A program made the position numbers and the translations under genes. Positions 8,753 through 20,612 of a stretch of DNA of 64,000 nt are shown in pieces (within the stretch, counting starts at the first letter, position 1; each line of letters opens with the position of its first letter). A model generated the notes under the pieces. That model had not been told where the DNA came from, did no database searches, and was given only the letters and a program-made list of their open reading frames with translations. The DNA comes from Petunia secreta (taxonomy: Eukaryota; Streptophyta; Magnoliopsida; Solanales; Solanaceae), in assembly GCA_029990175.1 (NCBI GenBank), contig JARKIP010000035.1, positions 35,354,001 to 35,418,000 on the forward strand, read 5' to 3'.

Positions 8753-11239
8753 CTAAGTATGGGAAAACACACTCTTGTGGTACAACCAAGTATCAATGGC
8801 AACAAAGAAGCTAATGCTCCCACAGGAGCTAGCAAGTACTTGGTTTGACAACAAAGTGCTCCCATCACAAGAACAAATAAAGAGATCAATAGGGTATGGC
8901 ACATGCAAGATTAAGCTATCAAAATCCCTACAATCCCTACGTTCAAGAGTAGTGCACCAAGGCTTCCCACGATGCGAGTAGGCAAGTCCAACAAAAGTGA
9001 AGGTAAGTGGTGTGGAAAATTCACTCTTGTGATAGAGCCAAGTATCAATCCAAATCAAAAAGCTTGTGTCTCCAAAGGAGACAACAAATTCTTGGCTCCG
9101 TAGTGACAAGCACTCACCAACACGACAAGCAAAGAGATCAATAGAACATGGGGCAATCAAGATTAAGCAATCAAAGTTCCTACGATCCCTAAGCTCATGA
9201 TCAACACACCAAACCTTCAATGCAATATTTTCACAATGCGGCACAACGGTTTTGGCATGCTCAAGTCTCAAAGTGTGGTTAACATATGGGAGGGAATAGA
9301 CAAAGTAGTGCGATACACAATTAGCATCAAATTTCCCACTCCCCTTCTTAAAAGTCCTCATACTCACACTAAGAGGTACCTCCTCACCTCCAATTTCATC
9401 CTCGAGACAACCCCCCTCACAAGGTAAGCTCCCAAGGAAGGTATTACTAATGGCCTCTTCATCATCATAACCCGCACCAACAAGGGTAGGGTCACTAGAA
9501 GATTCATCTACCTCACTCGAAGCTTCAAACAAGGAGTTGTCTATGGGATCAAATCCCTCACACCACGGAGGTTCTACTTCATCCTCAATTCTAGTCCGAT
9601 ACAAATCGCCTTCACAATTAAAGATGCCCTCATGCAATGGGAATGTAAAAGCATGCACCTCAATTTCATAGTCAAACATCGGCATCGTATCAAGGCTAGG
9701 TTCTTCATCCGCACTTGAGGAGTCATCATAGACAACTTGGTCCAATTCATGCAATTTGGACTCCTCAAGGTCACTATCATCCTTACTACGACACACAAAT
9801 CCACCAAAATCAATTATGTCAACAAGGGTAGAGTCACATAACTCATCTTCCCCTTTATCAAATATGGGTGGGGTGTCATAACAAGGGTCACAAGTATAGC
9901 CAACTACCATTTCCTCACTATAGAGAGGTTCATTATATACCGAGCTCACATCATGATGCGGCTTATCAATCCTCTCAACTAGTGGTTCACATGCAAACAC
10001 AAGTTGACCAATCGACTCTACACTAGTTGCAATTTCATCAATCGCATTACAAGCAACAACTAGCATTGAGTCTACGCAAGACAAGGAAGAATCATGTTCA
10101 TGAGAAGGTGAAGAAACACTTACTTTTGAGTAGCTCCCGTGAGTACTCACATCATTTGAAGTGCCTTGCCCAAGTCCTCCTTCATGAATCTCACAATGTA
10201 GAGCTCTATTCTCTTGTCTTTCTTTCTTTCCAACCGGTTGAGGCTCCACTAGCTCGCCTCCAAGAGTACCTACACATAAGCCAATACAAATAGAAGGAGA
10301 AGAAGATAAATCATGGTTAGAACAAAGTGTGTCCTCACTCTCACTCGAGATTTCCCCTCCCCTCACTTCTTTCATTTCTCGCTCAAGGCCAATTGTAGGT
10401 CCGGGTGATGCTTCACTCTCCACTTGCAAGGGCATGACCATAAGATTGTTGGTTCCGGGCTCAAGTACCATGGGTGACTTGGCTTTAGCCGCTTCCCTCA
10501 ACTCCCTCATAATCCTATAGTCATTACTTACTTGCTTTGGCGTCAAGGGCTTGAGTACATACTTCCTAGAACCGTGCAAGACCGTGTAAGAGTTGGTCCT
10601 ACCATCATGTACTACGCTCCGATCATACTGCCATGGCCTTCCAAACAAGAGGTGGCAAGCTTGCATAGGTACTACATCGAACATTACCTTATCTCGGTAA
10701 TTTCCAATGCCAAACTCAACCAAAGCTTGCTTCACCACCCTCAACTCTCCACACTCACTCAACCATTGCAACCGGTAGGGATGTGGATGTGTTCTAGTAG
10801 GCAATTGCAATTGGGAAATCAAAGTCTCACTTACTATGTTAGCGCAACTTCCCGAATCGATGATCATTGAGCACACTTGCCCCATCACTCGACACCTAGC
10901 ATGGAAGAGGTTCTCCCTTTGCACATGCTCCGGCTCTTCAAGACTCATGGTACCCAAACTCTTCCGTACCACAAGTGTCATTTTAAGCTCATCGCCGTGC
11001 TCAACATTACCTTGGGAAATGCCCAAGTTGTGGGGAGTGCCCACTTGTTGGGGAATGCCCAACGGTTGGGGAACGCCCAACATTTCATCACTAGTACCTC
11101 CTTGGGTACCCTTTTGGACACTCGGGGCCCATTCCTCTTTGAGGTTATCAAAACTCGAACTTATGGATCTCACCTCGGCCAAGAGGTAGGCCAAAGTGCT
11201 TACCGGGACTTCAATGGTATCGTATACGTCTCCGGCCAT
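8753..11239 (-). CDS. Elem-C1 ORF: protease plus acidic domain (828 aa)
   Basis: Start chosen at MAGDVYDT (11239), the same start as in Elem-C2, after the conserved TTGTAG|GTAC block. Residues 1-100 are a short remnant with repeated PQPLGIPQQVG-like phrases and no zinc knuckle. Residues 100-230 are a retropepsin-like protease with the catalytic DSG at about 128 and the family ending VVPMQACHLLFGRPWQ. After a charged linker comes a long acidic region with CDPCYDTPPIFDKGEDEL, HAFTFPLHEG and EPPWCEGFDPIDNSLFE. Last are two tandem modules, each ending IDTWLYHKSxFS. Reverse transcriptase, RNase H and integrase are missing, so mobilisation must be in trans. The function of the acidic part is unknown; it is shared with families E, F and, distantly, G. 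Confidence 0.85.
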   Translation of the reverse strand: MAGDVYDTIEVPVSTLAYLLAEVRSISSSFDNLKEEWAPSVQKGTQGGTSDEMLGVPQPLGIPQQVGTPHNLGISQGNVEHGDELKMTLVVRKSLGTMSLEEPEHVQRENLFHARCRVMGQVCSMIIDSGSCANIVSETLISQLQLPTRTHPHPYRLQWLSECGELRVVKQALVEFGIGNYRDKVMFDVVPMQACHLLFGRPWQYDRSVVHDGRTNSYTVLHGSRKYVLKPLTPKQVSNDYRIMRELREAAKAKSPMVLEPGTNNLMVMPLQVESEASPGPTIGLEREMKEVRGGEISSESEDTLCSNHDLSSSPSICIGLCVGTLGGELVEPQPVGKKERQENRALHCEIHEGGLGQGTSNDVSTHGSYSKVSVSSPSHEHDSSLSCVDSMLVVACNAIDEIATSVESIGQLVFACEPLVERIDKPHHDVSSVYNEPLYSEEMVVGYTCDPCYDTPPIFDKGEDELCDSTLVDIIDFGGFVCRSKDDSDLEESKLHELDQVVYDDSSSADEEPSLDTMPMFDYEIEVHAFTFPLHEGIFNCEGDLYRTRIEDEVEPPWCEGFDPIDNSLFEASSEVDESSSDPTLVGAGYDDEEAISNTFLGSLPCEGGCLEDEIGGEEVPLSVSMRTFKKGSGKFDANCVSHYFVYSLPYVNHTLRLEHAKTVVPHCENIALKVWCVDHELRDRRNFDCLILIAPCSIDLFACRVGECLSLRSQEFVVSFGDTSFLIWIDTWLYHKSEFSTPLTFTFVGLAYSHRGKPWCTTLERRDCRDFDSLILHVPYPIDLFICSCDGSTLLSNQVLASSCGSISFFVAIDTWLYHKSVFSHT

Positions 11240-12506
11240 GTACCTACAAAAGTAAAACAAGAGAAAGAGGTTAAGTAAAAACCCTCACTCGCTCCCTCAC
11301 CTTTGGAGTGTCACTCGGGTGCACTCAATTTAGTGGGTTATAGGATCACTCGAGCTTGATCTCAAAGGCTTCCTCGTAGTTGAACAACCACCTCAATAAC
11401 CACTCAAGTCACAAGAACCAAATACTCTTCGGGGTGAGTGGAATTGATGGGACTCGATGGCCGAACGGCTTTATAAGTGAGCACTTGAGCCAAAAAATAT
11501 ACTACGAGTCTTCTTTGAGCTCTACTCTCCTTCTAGGCACGAATTTCCTATACGCACAATGAATTAGCACTAATTGGGTAGAAGTGTTACCCTCAAAGTA
11601 CTAACCGGAAGTGACGCGATCAAATGGTAAAAGATCGAATCGTCACTAAACGGATTCGGAATTGGATGACTTTTGGTTAGTGATCTACAAACTCACCATA
11701 TTTGATGATACGATTTAAGTTTTGGTGAGCGGAAACTGTTACGAACGCTTTGCGAACAATCTGTCCCAATTCAGGATTTCTGCAAAATGAGAACCCTTCG
11801 CGATCGCGTGAGGTTGCGCGCGATCGCGATGAACAAATGGGAGGAATTGACGCGATAGCGTGAAGCAGGGCGCGATCGCGCAGGCCTGCGTTCCAGAACC
11901 AGAACCCCGACTGCAAACTCAGTTTTTGGCACACAAATCACCCCAATTCAGTTTGTTGTTCAGTTCTAAGGCTTCCAAAGGGTGTGTTCAACTGAAACAA
12001 ACAATCCCCAATGGTTTTATCAAACAAACAATGAACGAACAACTCGTTTTCAAGAATTTGGAGTAGATTCTTCAAATTTTCAAGAACTTCAAAATTTTTC
12101 AAAGTTCGATTTTCATTCCGCTACTCCAAATGATGATATGGGGATATCAAAATGACGGGAAAACTATATAGAACAATCCCCGATACCAAACAACCAAGAA
12201 TTCACAACACAAATCAAGTTCTATCAAATTTTGTGAATTCTCAACTTTGAGATTTGGTTTTCAAGATTTTGATTCACGACTTCGAAACGTGTTTCGTGGG
12301 TACCAAATCAACGGGATTATGATAACAAACAAACCCCAATAACAAACAACAACAAAATCGTTACGACTAACGATTTCTAGCAATTTTTTTGTAGTTTTCA
12401 AGTTTTGAATTTTTTTGTGTTTTATTCTAAACAAGAACAACAAACAACACAATGATAACAACAAGAAGAACAAGACCGAGGATTCGTAAGAACGAAGCCT
12501 AGCCGT
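11240..12506 (-). other. leader of Elem-C1
   Basis: 1.27 kb non-coding leader, nearly the same as the Elem-C2 leader (48189-49456). It has a GCGATCGC cluster at about 11800-11885. The candidate small intron GTGAGGGAGC...TTTTGTAG lies just before gag. Confidence 0.8.
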
Positions 12507-12518
12507 GCTCTGATACCA
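12507..12518 (-). promoter_or_regulatory. primer binding site, Elem-C1
   Basis: Plus-strand GCTCTGATACCA, 2 nt from the LTR at 12521. Confidence 0.9.
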
Positions 12519-12520
12519 AC

Positions 12521-13291
12521 TGATGCAATCGAAAATAGGCGGAAGCTACAAACGATATAAAAGTGCGGAAGCTAAAACAAGATAGGCGATATCGATTACG
12601 ATATCGAGATAAAAAGCAAGACGAGGCTTGAACGTTTACCTAAGTAGCACCGAGGAACTCGTCTCGATACACCCCGGGTGAAGTCAAGGATCACCTATAC
12701 TACGCAACTACCCTCAAGAGACACTCGGCTCTCGCAAATAGAATGATCAAAGAGGTTTCGATGTTCAACTTGGAATCCACCAAGTGAAATCATGCCCGCT
12801 CACGGGTTCATCATTGAGATTCACTCAAAGAAAATATCATTCTACATTCAAGGTTTGCTAAAAATGCAATAAATGACTAAGGGGTCTATTTATAGTTTCC
12901 CATTACAAGTTTTGCCAAGTTTCTGGTCCGCACTGCTCCACTGGTCATCGCGATCGCGTGAATGGAATAGCGATCGCGTGGGCACTTGGTGGCTGAGGCG
13001 CGCGATCGCGCGGAGGGTGGCGCGAAGGCGAAGAGCAGAGATTTCCTCATCGCGATCGCGCAGACATGCACGCGATCGCGAAGAACAGATCTCCCTCGTC
13101 AGGCAGTAAGCTCAGAAAGTGCTGCCCTGTTTTGCCCTGCTTTGGCTCCCCTGTTTCCTGCACTGGTTTCGGCCCTGCCTCCACTTTGATTGAGCTCTAA
13201 TGCATGGTCTTCAAGTTGTCCCCGAGCTCATATCATCCATGCCTTGACTCCCGGACCAAGTGTAGGTGTCGATGCAATTTGGGTTGCATCA
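12521..13291 (-). repeat. 5' LTR of Elem-C1
   Basis: Apparently identical to 7848-8618, including the GCGATCGC array (about 12943-13083). Confidence 0.93.
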
Positions 13292-13296
13292 GTTTG

Positions 13297-14194
13297 TTTG
13301 GAAACTTGTTATTGGGGATTGATCTTCATTGAAAAACAAACAATTCGGTACCAATTTTGTGGGATTTGAACATGTTTAACACCTACTTTGATGAATCACA
13401 ATCCTTGTTGAAACCCTTTTGATAAACCCTTGTGTTCTTGAGTTCTTGAGATTGAATCCTGATTTGATTGATTGTTTGATTGAAAATTTGATTGGGTTTT
13501 GTTAAGGAAGATCAAACACAACTTTGGGTATCATTGGATTGTGAAAACAAGTTGAAAACAACGGATTTGAGGCTTGAAAATCGACTTGGAACGAGTTTGG
13601 AACGAGTTGGGAAAAGCTTCAGACTAGGCGCCCCGCCTAAGCCAGGCGCCCCGCCTGACTTGGCTACTGCCTAAGTCCCAGGCGCCCCGCCTAGACCCAG
13701 GCGCCCCGCCTGGCACACAGCACAACCCAGGCGCCCCACCTGAGTTTCAGGCGCCCCTCCTGAGTGCTGAACGCATTGTTTCGGGTAGATTTTCGTAGGT
13801 ATTTCCCTTTGTTTGATAACATAACATCTAGTTAGTACTAATTTGAGTAACCGATCTACTTGAATAGTGCTAGCCCTTTGATTGCTCTTAAGTGATTCGT
13901 GCCTAGCAAGGAGAGTAGAATTCTAAAGAAAAGCGTAGAATCTTTTAACTCAAGTCCTTCACTTCAAAGTGCCTAGCGTTCATTGAGTCCCATTAACTCC
14001 ACTCACCCCGGAGTGTGCGTGACTCGTGAATAGTTTAGTTGAGTTGAGGAGTTGCTAATCATCTACGTGAAGCTTTGGGACTACAAGTTGAGTGAAATAT
14101 CCACCGTCACCCAAAAGAGTGATCCGAGTGAACACAAGTGAGGGAGCGAGTGAGGTGTTTCAACTAACTCTTGTTTTCTTTGTTTGTAGGTACA
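13297..14194 (+). other. Elem-A leader, second piece
   Basis: Continues the leader from 7842 up to gag. It holds an AGGCGCCCCGCCT cluster at about 13625-13765. At its end is the candidate small intron: GTGAGGGAGC near 14137, CTAACTC and then TTTGTAG|GTAC directly before the ATG. Confidence 0.8.
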
Positions 14195-17100
14195 ATGGCC
14201 AACGAAGGTCAAGATTTCATTAAGGAGGCCTTGGCTAATCTTCTTGCCAAGATGGACCTCATGAACCAAAGGATTGACTCTATTGAAAAGGGAGCCTCGA
14301 GTACTCAAGGAGAACATGGGACCCCGAGTGTCCCAGTTAAAAAGGGGACCCCGAGTGTCCAAATTGAGACCGGTGAAGGCTCAAGTAGTCCTACTTTTAC
14401 CCCGGAGCAAGTTGTTGAATTGCTCAATCAACAACGGGTGAAGGAGGACCGAGAGAGAGTTGAACGAACGGGCATTCCCCGTATCTTAGACAATCCTCCA
14501 AGAAACTTTCCACTACCAAGACCCGTCCGAAATGTGCAACCTCTTGAGCAAGTTGTTGAGACTCAAGAAGGGGAGGAAGTTGATTATGATGACAATGTGT
14601 ATGAGTTTGATGATCACTTTCAACCAAGGCGAGCTATGAATTGGGGTCGAAATGTGGATCGGGGTAGAGGCCGAGGTCGAGGGCCACCCTTAGGATATGG
14701 AGGGAGGAATGTTAGAAGGGACTATGTTGCTTATGATGATCACCATGGGGGCCAACCGGAGCCATTCCAAGGGGGTCGTGACAACAACAACAATCTTAAT
14801 AGTGTGAAGCTCACTATTCCTTCTTTCAAAGGAAGTAGTGACCCGGTGGAGTACATTGGTTGGAAATTGGCTATGGAGCGTATCTTTGACACCAATGATA
14901 TGCCCGATGTGAAGAAGACCAAGTATGCAATATCCTCCTTTGAATCTTTTGCTTCTACTTGGTGGGAGTCGGTGAAGAGAAATAGAAGAAGGACGGGTAT
15001 GGCTATTAATCTTACTTGGGAAGAGTTGATCCGAGTGATGGATGAGAAGTATTTGACCAATCAATACCGGGTTGAACAACAAAGGCGTCTATATGATTTG
15101 AAGCAAGGTTACAAGTCGGTTGGTGAATATTTCAATGAATTTGAGCAAATCCGAATGATCCTTGACTTGGATGATGAGGACAATGAGACGGCCATGATCC
15201 GTTTCAAAGGGGGCTTGAACCGAGACATAGCTTCACAATTGAAGTTCCACAAATATGATGATCATTACAAGCTATGTGAAGATGCGGTTGAGGCCGAGAA
15301 ATGGCTCAAGGAGGAGAAATCCCTCCGCTACAAGAGTAGCACTCCTACTCCAACAAGCAAACCAAAGGATTGGAAGCCTCCTACTACAAATGCAAGGTTC
15401 CCAAGTGCAAGTGGAACAAGTGGTGCAAATGCTACCAAGGATGTGAAAAGGCCGTATGAGAAGAACACACCTAATGTGGGAGGTAACTCTAAAACTCAAC
15501 TACATGCTCCTACTTCTTCTTCAATACAATGCCACAAGTGCAAGGGGTATGGTCACTTTGCTAGGGAATGTCCTACAAAGAGGACCATGATTGTTGTTGG
15601 CAATGATGCATATGAGAAAGAGAGTGAATCGGAAGATGAGGGAGTAGAGGGAGTAGAGGGAGATGAGGGAGTAGAGGAGAATGATTTGCTTGATGATACG
15701 ATGGAGGAGGAGGACCCTCATACTTTCTTGGTTGTGAGACGGAGCCTAGGAGCTATGATTGTGGAAGATAGTGAAACCTTGCAAAGGGAAAATCTTTTCC
15801 ATGCTAGGTGCCGGGTCAAAGATGTTGTTTGCTCTATGATAATTGATTCCGGAAGTTGTGCAAATGTAGTGAGTCAATCACTAGTGGCTCAATTGAAGTT
15901 AACTACCATGAAGCATCCTAAACCTTACCGGTTACAATGGCTTAGTGAATGTGGAGAGCTTAAGGTGATGAAACAAGCCATGATCAAGTTTAGAATGGGT
16001 AGTTATGTTGATGAGCATTTGTTTGACGTTGTGCCTATGCAAGCATGCCACCTACTCTTAGGGAGGCCATGGCAATTCGATAGGCAAGTGGTGCATGAAG
16101 GTCGTGTCAACACTTACACGGTCAAACATGAAGGGAAGAGATTTGTGCTTAAACCTCTCACTCCTAAGCAAGTAAGTGATGATTACAAGAAAATGAAGGA
16201 GTTGAGGGAGGTGGCAAAGGCTAAGTCACTCATTGAGACTAGCCCTTTGTCCAAAAGCATGGTGGCAATCCCACCTACTTCATCTACCGGTGGCATGTGT
16301 GCCATGATGCAACCGGGCGAGCTCTTGAAAGGTAATGATGGCACCAAGTTTCTCCTATGCCTAGTGCACAAAGGTATGATCCTTAACTCTAATTGTGATT
16401 TTTCTTCTAGCCCTATGCCTAGTGCTTTGAAAGATGTCTTGGAAAACTTTGGGGACATGTTCCCGGATGAGATGCCCGATGGCTTACCTCCCTTGAGAGG
16501 AATTGAACATCAAATTGACTTTATTCCGGGCTCTCAAATCCCGAACAAGCCGGCCTATAGAAGCAATCCCGAGGATACAAGGGAGTTGCAAAAACAAGTC
16601 GATGACTTGCTTTCCAAAGGCTTGGTAAGGGAGAGTTTGAGTCCTTGTGCCGTACCGGTCATTCTTGTCCCAAAGAAAGACGGCACTTGGAGAATGTGCG
16701 TAGATTGCCGAGCCGTGAATAAGATAACGGTCAAGTACCGTCACCCTATTCCACGGCTTGATGATATGTTGGATGAATTGAGTGGGTCGTGTGTCTTTTC
16801 CAAAATCGACCTTAGGTCCGGTTACCATCAAATCCGGATGAAACCCGGGGATGAATGGAAAACCGCATTCAAGACAAAATTCGGTCTCTATGAATGGTTG
16901 GTAATGCCCTTCGGGCTTTCCAACGCACCTAGCACTTTCATGCGACTCATGAATCATGTTTTGAAGTCTTTTATCAACAAGTTTGTTGTTGTCTATTTTG
17001 ATGATATCTTGATCTATAGTAAGACAATGGATGAACATGTTGACCACCTTAGGCAAGTGCTTGATGCTTTGAGAGCCGAAAAGCTCTATGCTAATTTCAA

Positions 17101-18244
17101 AAAGTGTGCCTTTGGTGTGGATAAGGTTGTCTTTCTTGGGTTTGTTGTGAGTGCCCAAGGAGTGGAGGTGGATGAGTCTAAGGTAGAGGCCATACGTGAT
17201 TAGCCTACTCCTACTACCGTGACTCAAGTGAGGAGCTTTCATGGTCTCGCAAGCTTTTATAGGCGATTTGTGAGAGACTTTAGCTCCATTGCCGCTCCAC
17301 TCACCGAATTGGTGAAGAAAGACCAACCGTTTGTTTGGGGGAAGCCTCAAGAGAAGGCCTTCCATGAATTGAAAGGTAGGTTGAGTACCGCCCCTCTATT
17401 GCAATTGCCCGACTTCGGAAAGGCATTTGAGGTTGAATGTGATGCCTCGGGGGTGGGAATTGGTGGTGTATTAATGCAAGATAGCAAACCCATCGCCTAC
17501 TTTAGTGAGAAATTGAAAGGGGCCTCCTTGAACTATTCTACATATGACAAGGAATTGTATGCCCTTGTGAGAGCCCTTGCCCATTGGCAACACTATCTTT
17601 GGCCTCGTGAGTTTGTAATCAAGAGTGACCATGAGTCACTCAAGCATTTGAGAGGCCAAGAGAAGCTCAATAAGAGACATGCCAAATGGGTTGAATTCAT
17701 TGAGTCCTTTCCCTATGTGATTCAATATAAGAAAGGGAAGGACAATGTTGTGGCGGATGCGCTTTCGAGGAAGTTTGCTCTAGCCACCACTCTCACCTCT
17801 AAGCTCATGGGTTTTGAGAGCATTAAATTGATGTATGCTCATGACCCAAAGCTAAAGAGTGTCCATGACGCTCTAGAGAAGGGGGAGAGAGTTGAAAAAT
17901 ACCAATGGGTTCAAGGTTATATCTTCAAAAATGGTAGAGTGTGCATTCCGGAGTCCTCTTGGAGGGAGTTGCTTGTGCAAGAGGCACATTGCGGGGGACT
18001 CATGGGACATTTTGGCACAAGAAAGACTTTGGCTATTCTTAAAGAACAATTTCATTGGCCAAAGATGGGGGTGCAAGTGGAAAAGTTTTGCAACAATTGC
18101 CTTGAGTGCAAGCGTGCTAAATCCAAAGCCCTTCCCCATGGGTTGTATACCCCTCTTCCCGTACCTACTAGTCCTTGGTTGGATATCTCAATGGATTTTG
18201 TGATGGGATTACCTAGGACTAGGGGAGGCCATGATAGCATTTAT
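14195..18244 (+). pseudogene. gag-pol: gag-pol of Elem-A, main part (one in-frame stop)
   Basis: Start at MANEGQDF (ATG 14195) after the TTTGTAG|GTACA block. In order: Gag with the STWWESVKRNRRR capsid region, an RGRGRG patch, a CCHC knuckle (CHKCKGYGHFAREC, from residue 446), retropepsin (DSG, D551), reverse transcriptase (YFDD from residue 934), RNase H (DASGVGIGG) and the integrase zinc domain and first Asp (MDFVMGLP). At codon 1003 (17201-17203) a TAG replaces the Trp found in RDWPTP of the other copies; the frame stays open on both sides. At 18244 the gene is cut by Elem-G and continues at 27791 in frame. Gag and Pol are in one frame with no shift. Probably inactive now. Confidence 0.92.
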
Positions 18245-19483
18245 TGATAGCATCCATGGAAGGAAAAATCCATTGAAATACTTGGATGAATATTTGGAAG
18301 TTCTTGGAAAGCATATGATAAGATCTCGCATAAAGAAAGCTCAAAACAAGCCGATTGCACTTGAATTGTGAAGAGAAAGAGCTCAAGCCAAGGATGACCT
18401 TTTGTCTAAGTGATAGAGATATTATATGGTCCAAATTGAGGTACAAGTGATGAATATTAAAGTCAAAATTACTACAATTTGAAGTGGAAACATTGGGTTC
18501 CAAATCAGTCTATTTTTGGACTAATTAAGGAGCTTAAAGTGTGCCAAACTTGAAGCCCAAGAAGAGCCATATAGGGTCACGTTTTTAGCCCATAAAATAT
18601 GCTTAGTTTCAGCCCAAAAACATGCAAAGGATGGTCAAAGGATTTCCATGAAGTGTACCCCAAGTTGCTTGCAAGTTGCTATCAAGGATTCCTAGTTCAA
18701 GTGGGATTCGTTTCCTAAATTAACTGGGATATATTTTCCTATATTAATTAGGTTTTGATTCCAATATTAATTAGGATTAGTTTACCAAGTTTATTTAGGA
18801 TATTATTTACTTTTCCTAGTTTAGTTTTAATTTACTTCCTTTTCCTATTTTATTAGGATTTTCTTTCCTAGTTGGTTTCTTTTCCTATTTCATTATTACT
18901 TAGAAACTATATTTGAGTAGGATTTTGTAAGGCCTATGGCCAGCCCCTACTCCTATATAAAGGGGTTATTTTCTTTACTTTAGGACGACAATATAAATTT
19001 ATGATGAATAAAAATTGAGAGGTTTTCTCTTGCACTTTTGTGTGTGGCTACTCTTGGATTTATCTTTCAACCTTCAAGTCTACACTTTTAGGTGATGAGG
19101 TATTTCTTTTTCAAATCTTTAGATTACTTTTAGGTATTCAAGAAAGGCGGTAAATTCTATTTTACTGTTGTTCTTTGTTACTCTAACGGGGGTCGGGATT
19201 CCATAATCTTCTTCTTGTGTTATTCTCTACCAAAGGCGGTTAGCTTAGTCTAATTGTTGTTGTTAGGAGTTTCTTTTCAAGATTTTGACTTGTCTTGAAT
19301 TTCTTGATTCTTTCTTGAGATTCTTGATCCGTTCTTGAATTCAAGAAACTCTTTCTTGAATTCATTCTATCCTTATTTTCAATTCTTGTTCGTTTTTAAG
19401 TATATTTTATTAGCTTCCGCGTGTTTCATTAAAGTTCTTTATCAAGTTCTTGGATCCATAACTTTGAGGTATCGTGATTGTTA
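18245..19483 (+). repeat. Elem-G LTR, plus orientation
   Basis: Starts TGATAGCATCC and ends near ...GATTGTTATC, where it meets an inverted LTR. TATA box TATATAAA at 18954-18961. Confidence 0.85.
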
Positions 19484-19497
19484 TCCAAGAACTTGAT
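19441..19497. repeat. centre of the Elem-G palindrome
   Basis: Arms ATCAAGTTCTTGGA (19441-19454) and TCCAAGAACTTGAT (19484-19497) enclose a 29-nt loop. The sequence on either side is the same LTR in opposite orientation. The right arm lacks about 100 bp just past the arm. Confidence 0.85.
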
Positions 19498-20612
19498 AGC
19501 AAAAACTCTTTCTTGAATTCAAGAACGGATCAAGAATCTCAAGAAAGAATCAAGAAATTCAAGACAAGTCTAAATCTTGAAAAGAAACTCCTAACAACAA
19601 CAATTAGACTAAGCTAACCGCCTTTGGTAGAGAATAGCTCAAGAAGAAGATTATGGAATCCCGACCCCCGTTAGAGTAACAAAGAACAACAGTAAAATAG
19701 AATTTACCGCCTTTCTTGAATACCTAAAAGTAATCTAAAGATTTGAAGAAGAAATACCTCATCACCTAAAAGTGTAGACTTGAAGGTTGAAAGATAAATC
19801 CAAGAGTAGCCACACACAAAAGTGCAAGAGAAAACCTCTCAATTTTTATTCATCATAAATCTATATTGTCGTCCTAAAGTAAAGAAAATAACCCCTTTAT
19901 ATAGGAGTAGGGGCTGGCCATAGGCCTTACAAAATCCTACTCAAATATAGTTTCTAAGTAATAATGAAATAGGAAAAGAAACCAACTAGGAAAGAAAATC
20001 CTAATAAAATAGGAAAAGGAAGTAAATTAAAACTAAACTAGGAAAAGTAAATAATATCCTAAATAAACTTGGTAAACTAATCCTAATTAATATTGGAATC
20101 AAAACCTAATTAATATAGGAAAATATATCCCAGTTAATTTAGGAAACGAATCCCACTTGAACTAGGAATCCTTGATAGCAACTTGCAAGCAACTTGGGGT
20201 ACACTTCATGGAAATCCTTTGACCATCCTTTGCATGTTTTTGGGCTGAAACTAAGCATATTTTATGGGCTAAAAACGTGACCCTATATGGCTCTTCTTGG
20301 GCTTCAAGTTTGGCACACTTTAAGCTCCTTAATTAGTCCAAAAATAGACTGATTTGGAACCCAATGTTTCCACTTCAAATTGTAGTAATTTTGACGTTAA
20401 TATTCATCACTTGTACCTCAATTTGGACCATATAATATCTCTATCACTTAGACAAAAGGTCATCCTTGGCTTGAGCTCTTTCTCTTCACAATTCAAGTGC
20501 AATCGGCTTGTTTTGAGCTTTCTTTATGCGAGATCTTATCATATGCTTTCCAAGAACTTCCAAATATTCATCCAAGTATTTCAATGGATTTTTCCTTCCA
20601 TGGATGCTATCA
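19484..20612 (-). repeat. Elem-G LTR, minus orientation, shortened
   Basis: Runs to ...GGATGCTATCA at 20612. It lacks the terminal 30 nt or so and about 100 bp near its 3' side compared with 26553-27790. It acts as the 3' LTR of the first internal unit and encodes the last 40 or so residues of its ORF. Confidence 0.85.

Larger units (their letters stand above)
7848..13291 (-). mobile_element. Elem-C1, non-autonomous family-C element
   Basis: Two 771-bp LTRs (12521-13291 is 5', 7848-8618 is 3') with no difference that I can see, flanked by GTTTG (7843-7847 and 13292-13296). A single ORF encodes a short Gag-like start, a protease and the acidic domain; there is no zinc knuckle, reverse transcriptase or integrase. 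The lack of LTR differences points to a very recent insertion. Confidence 0.93.

Noticed and set aside
16484..17365. A 293-residue minus frame opposite the Elem-A reverse transcriptase
   Set aside because: Antisense of a well-supported pol domain, with no recognisable features.
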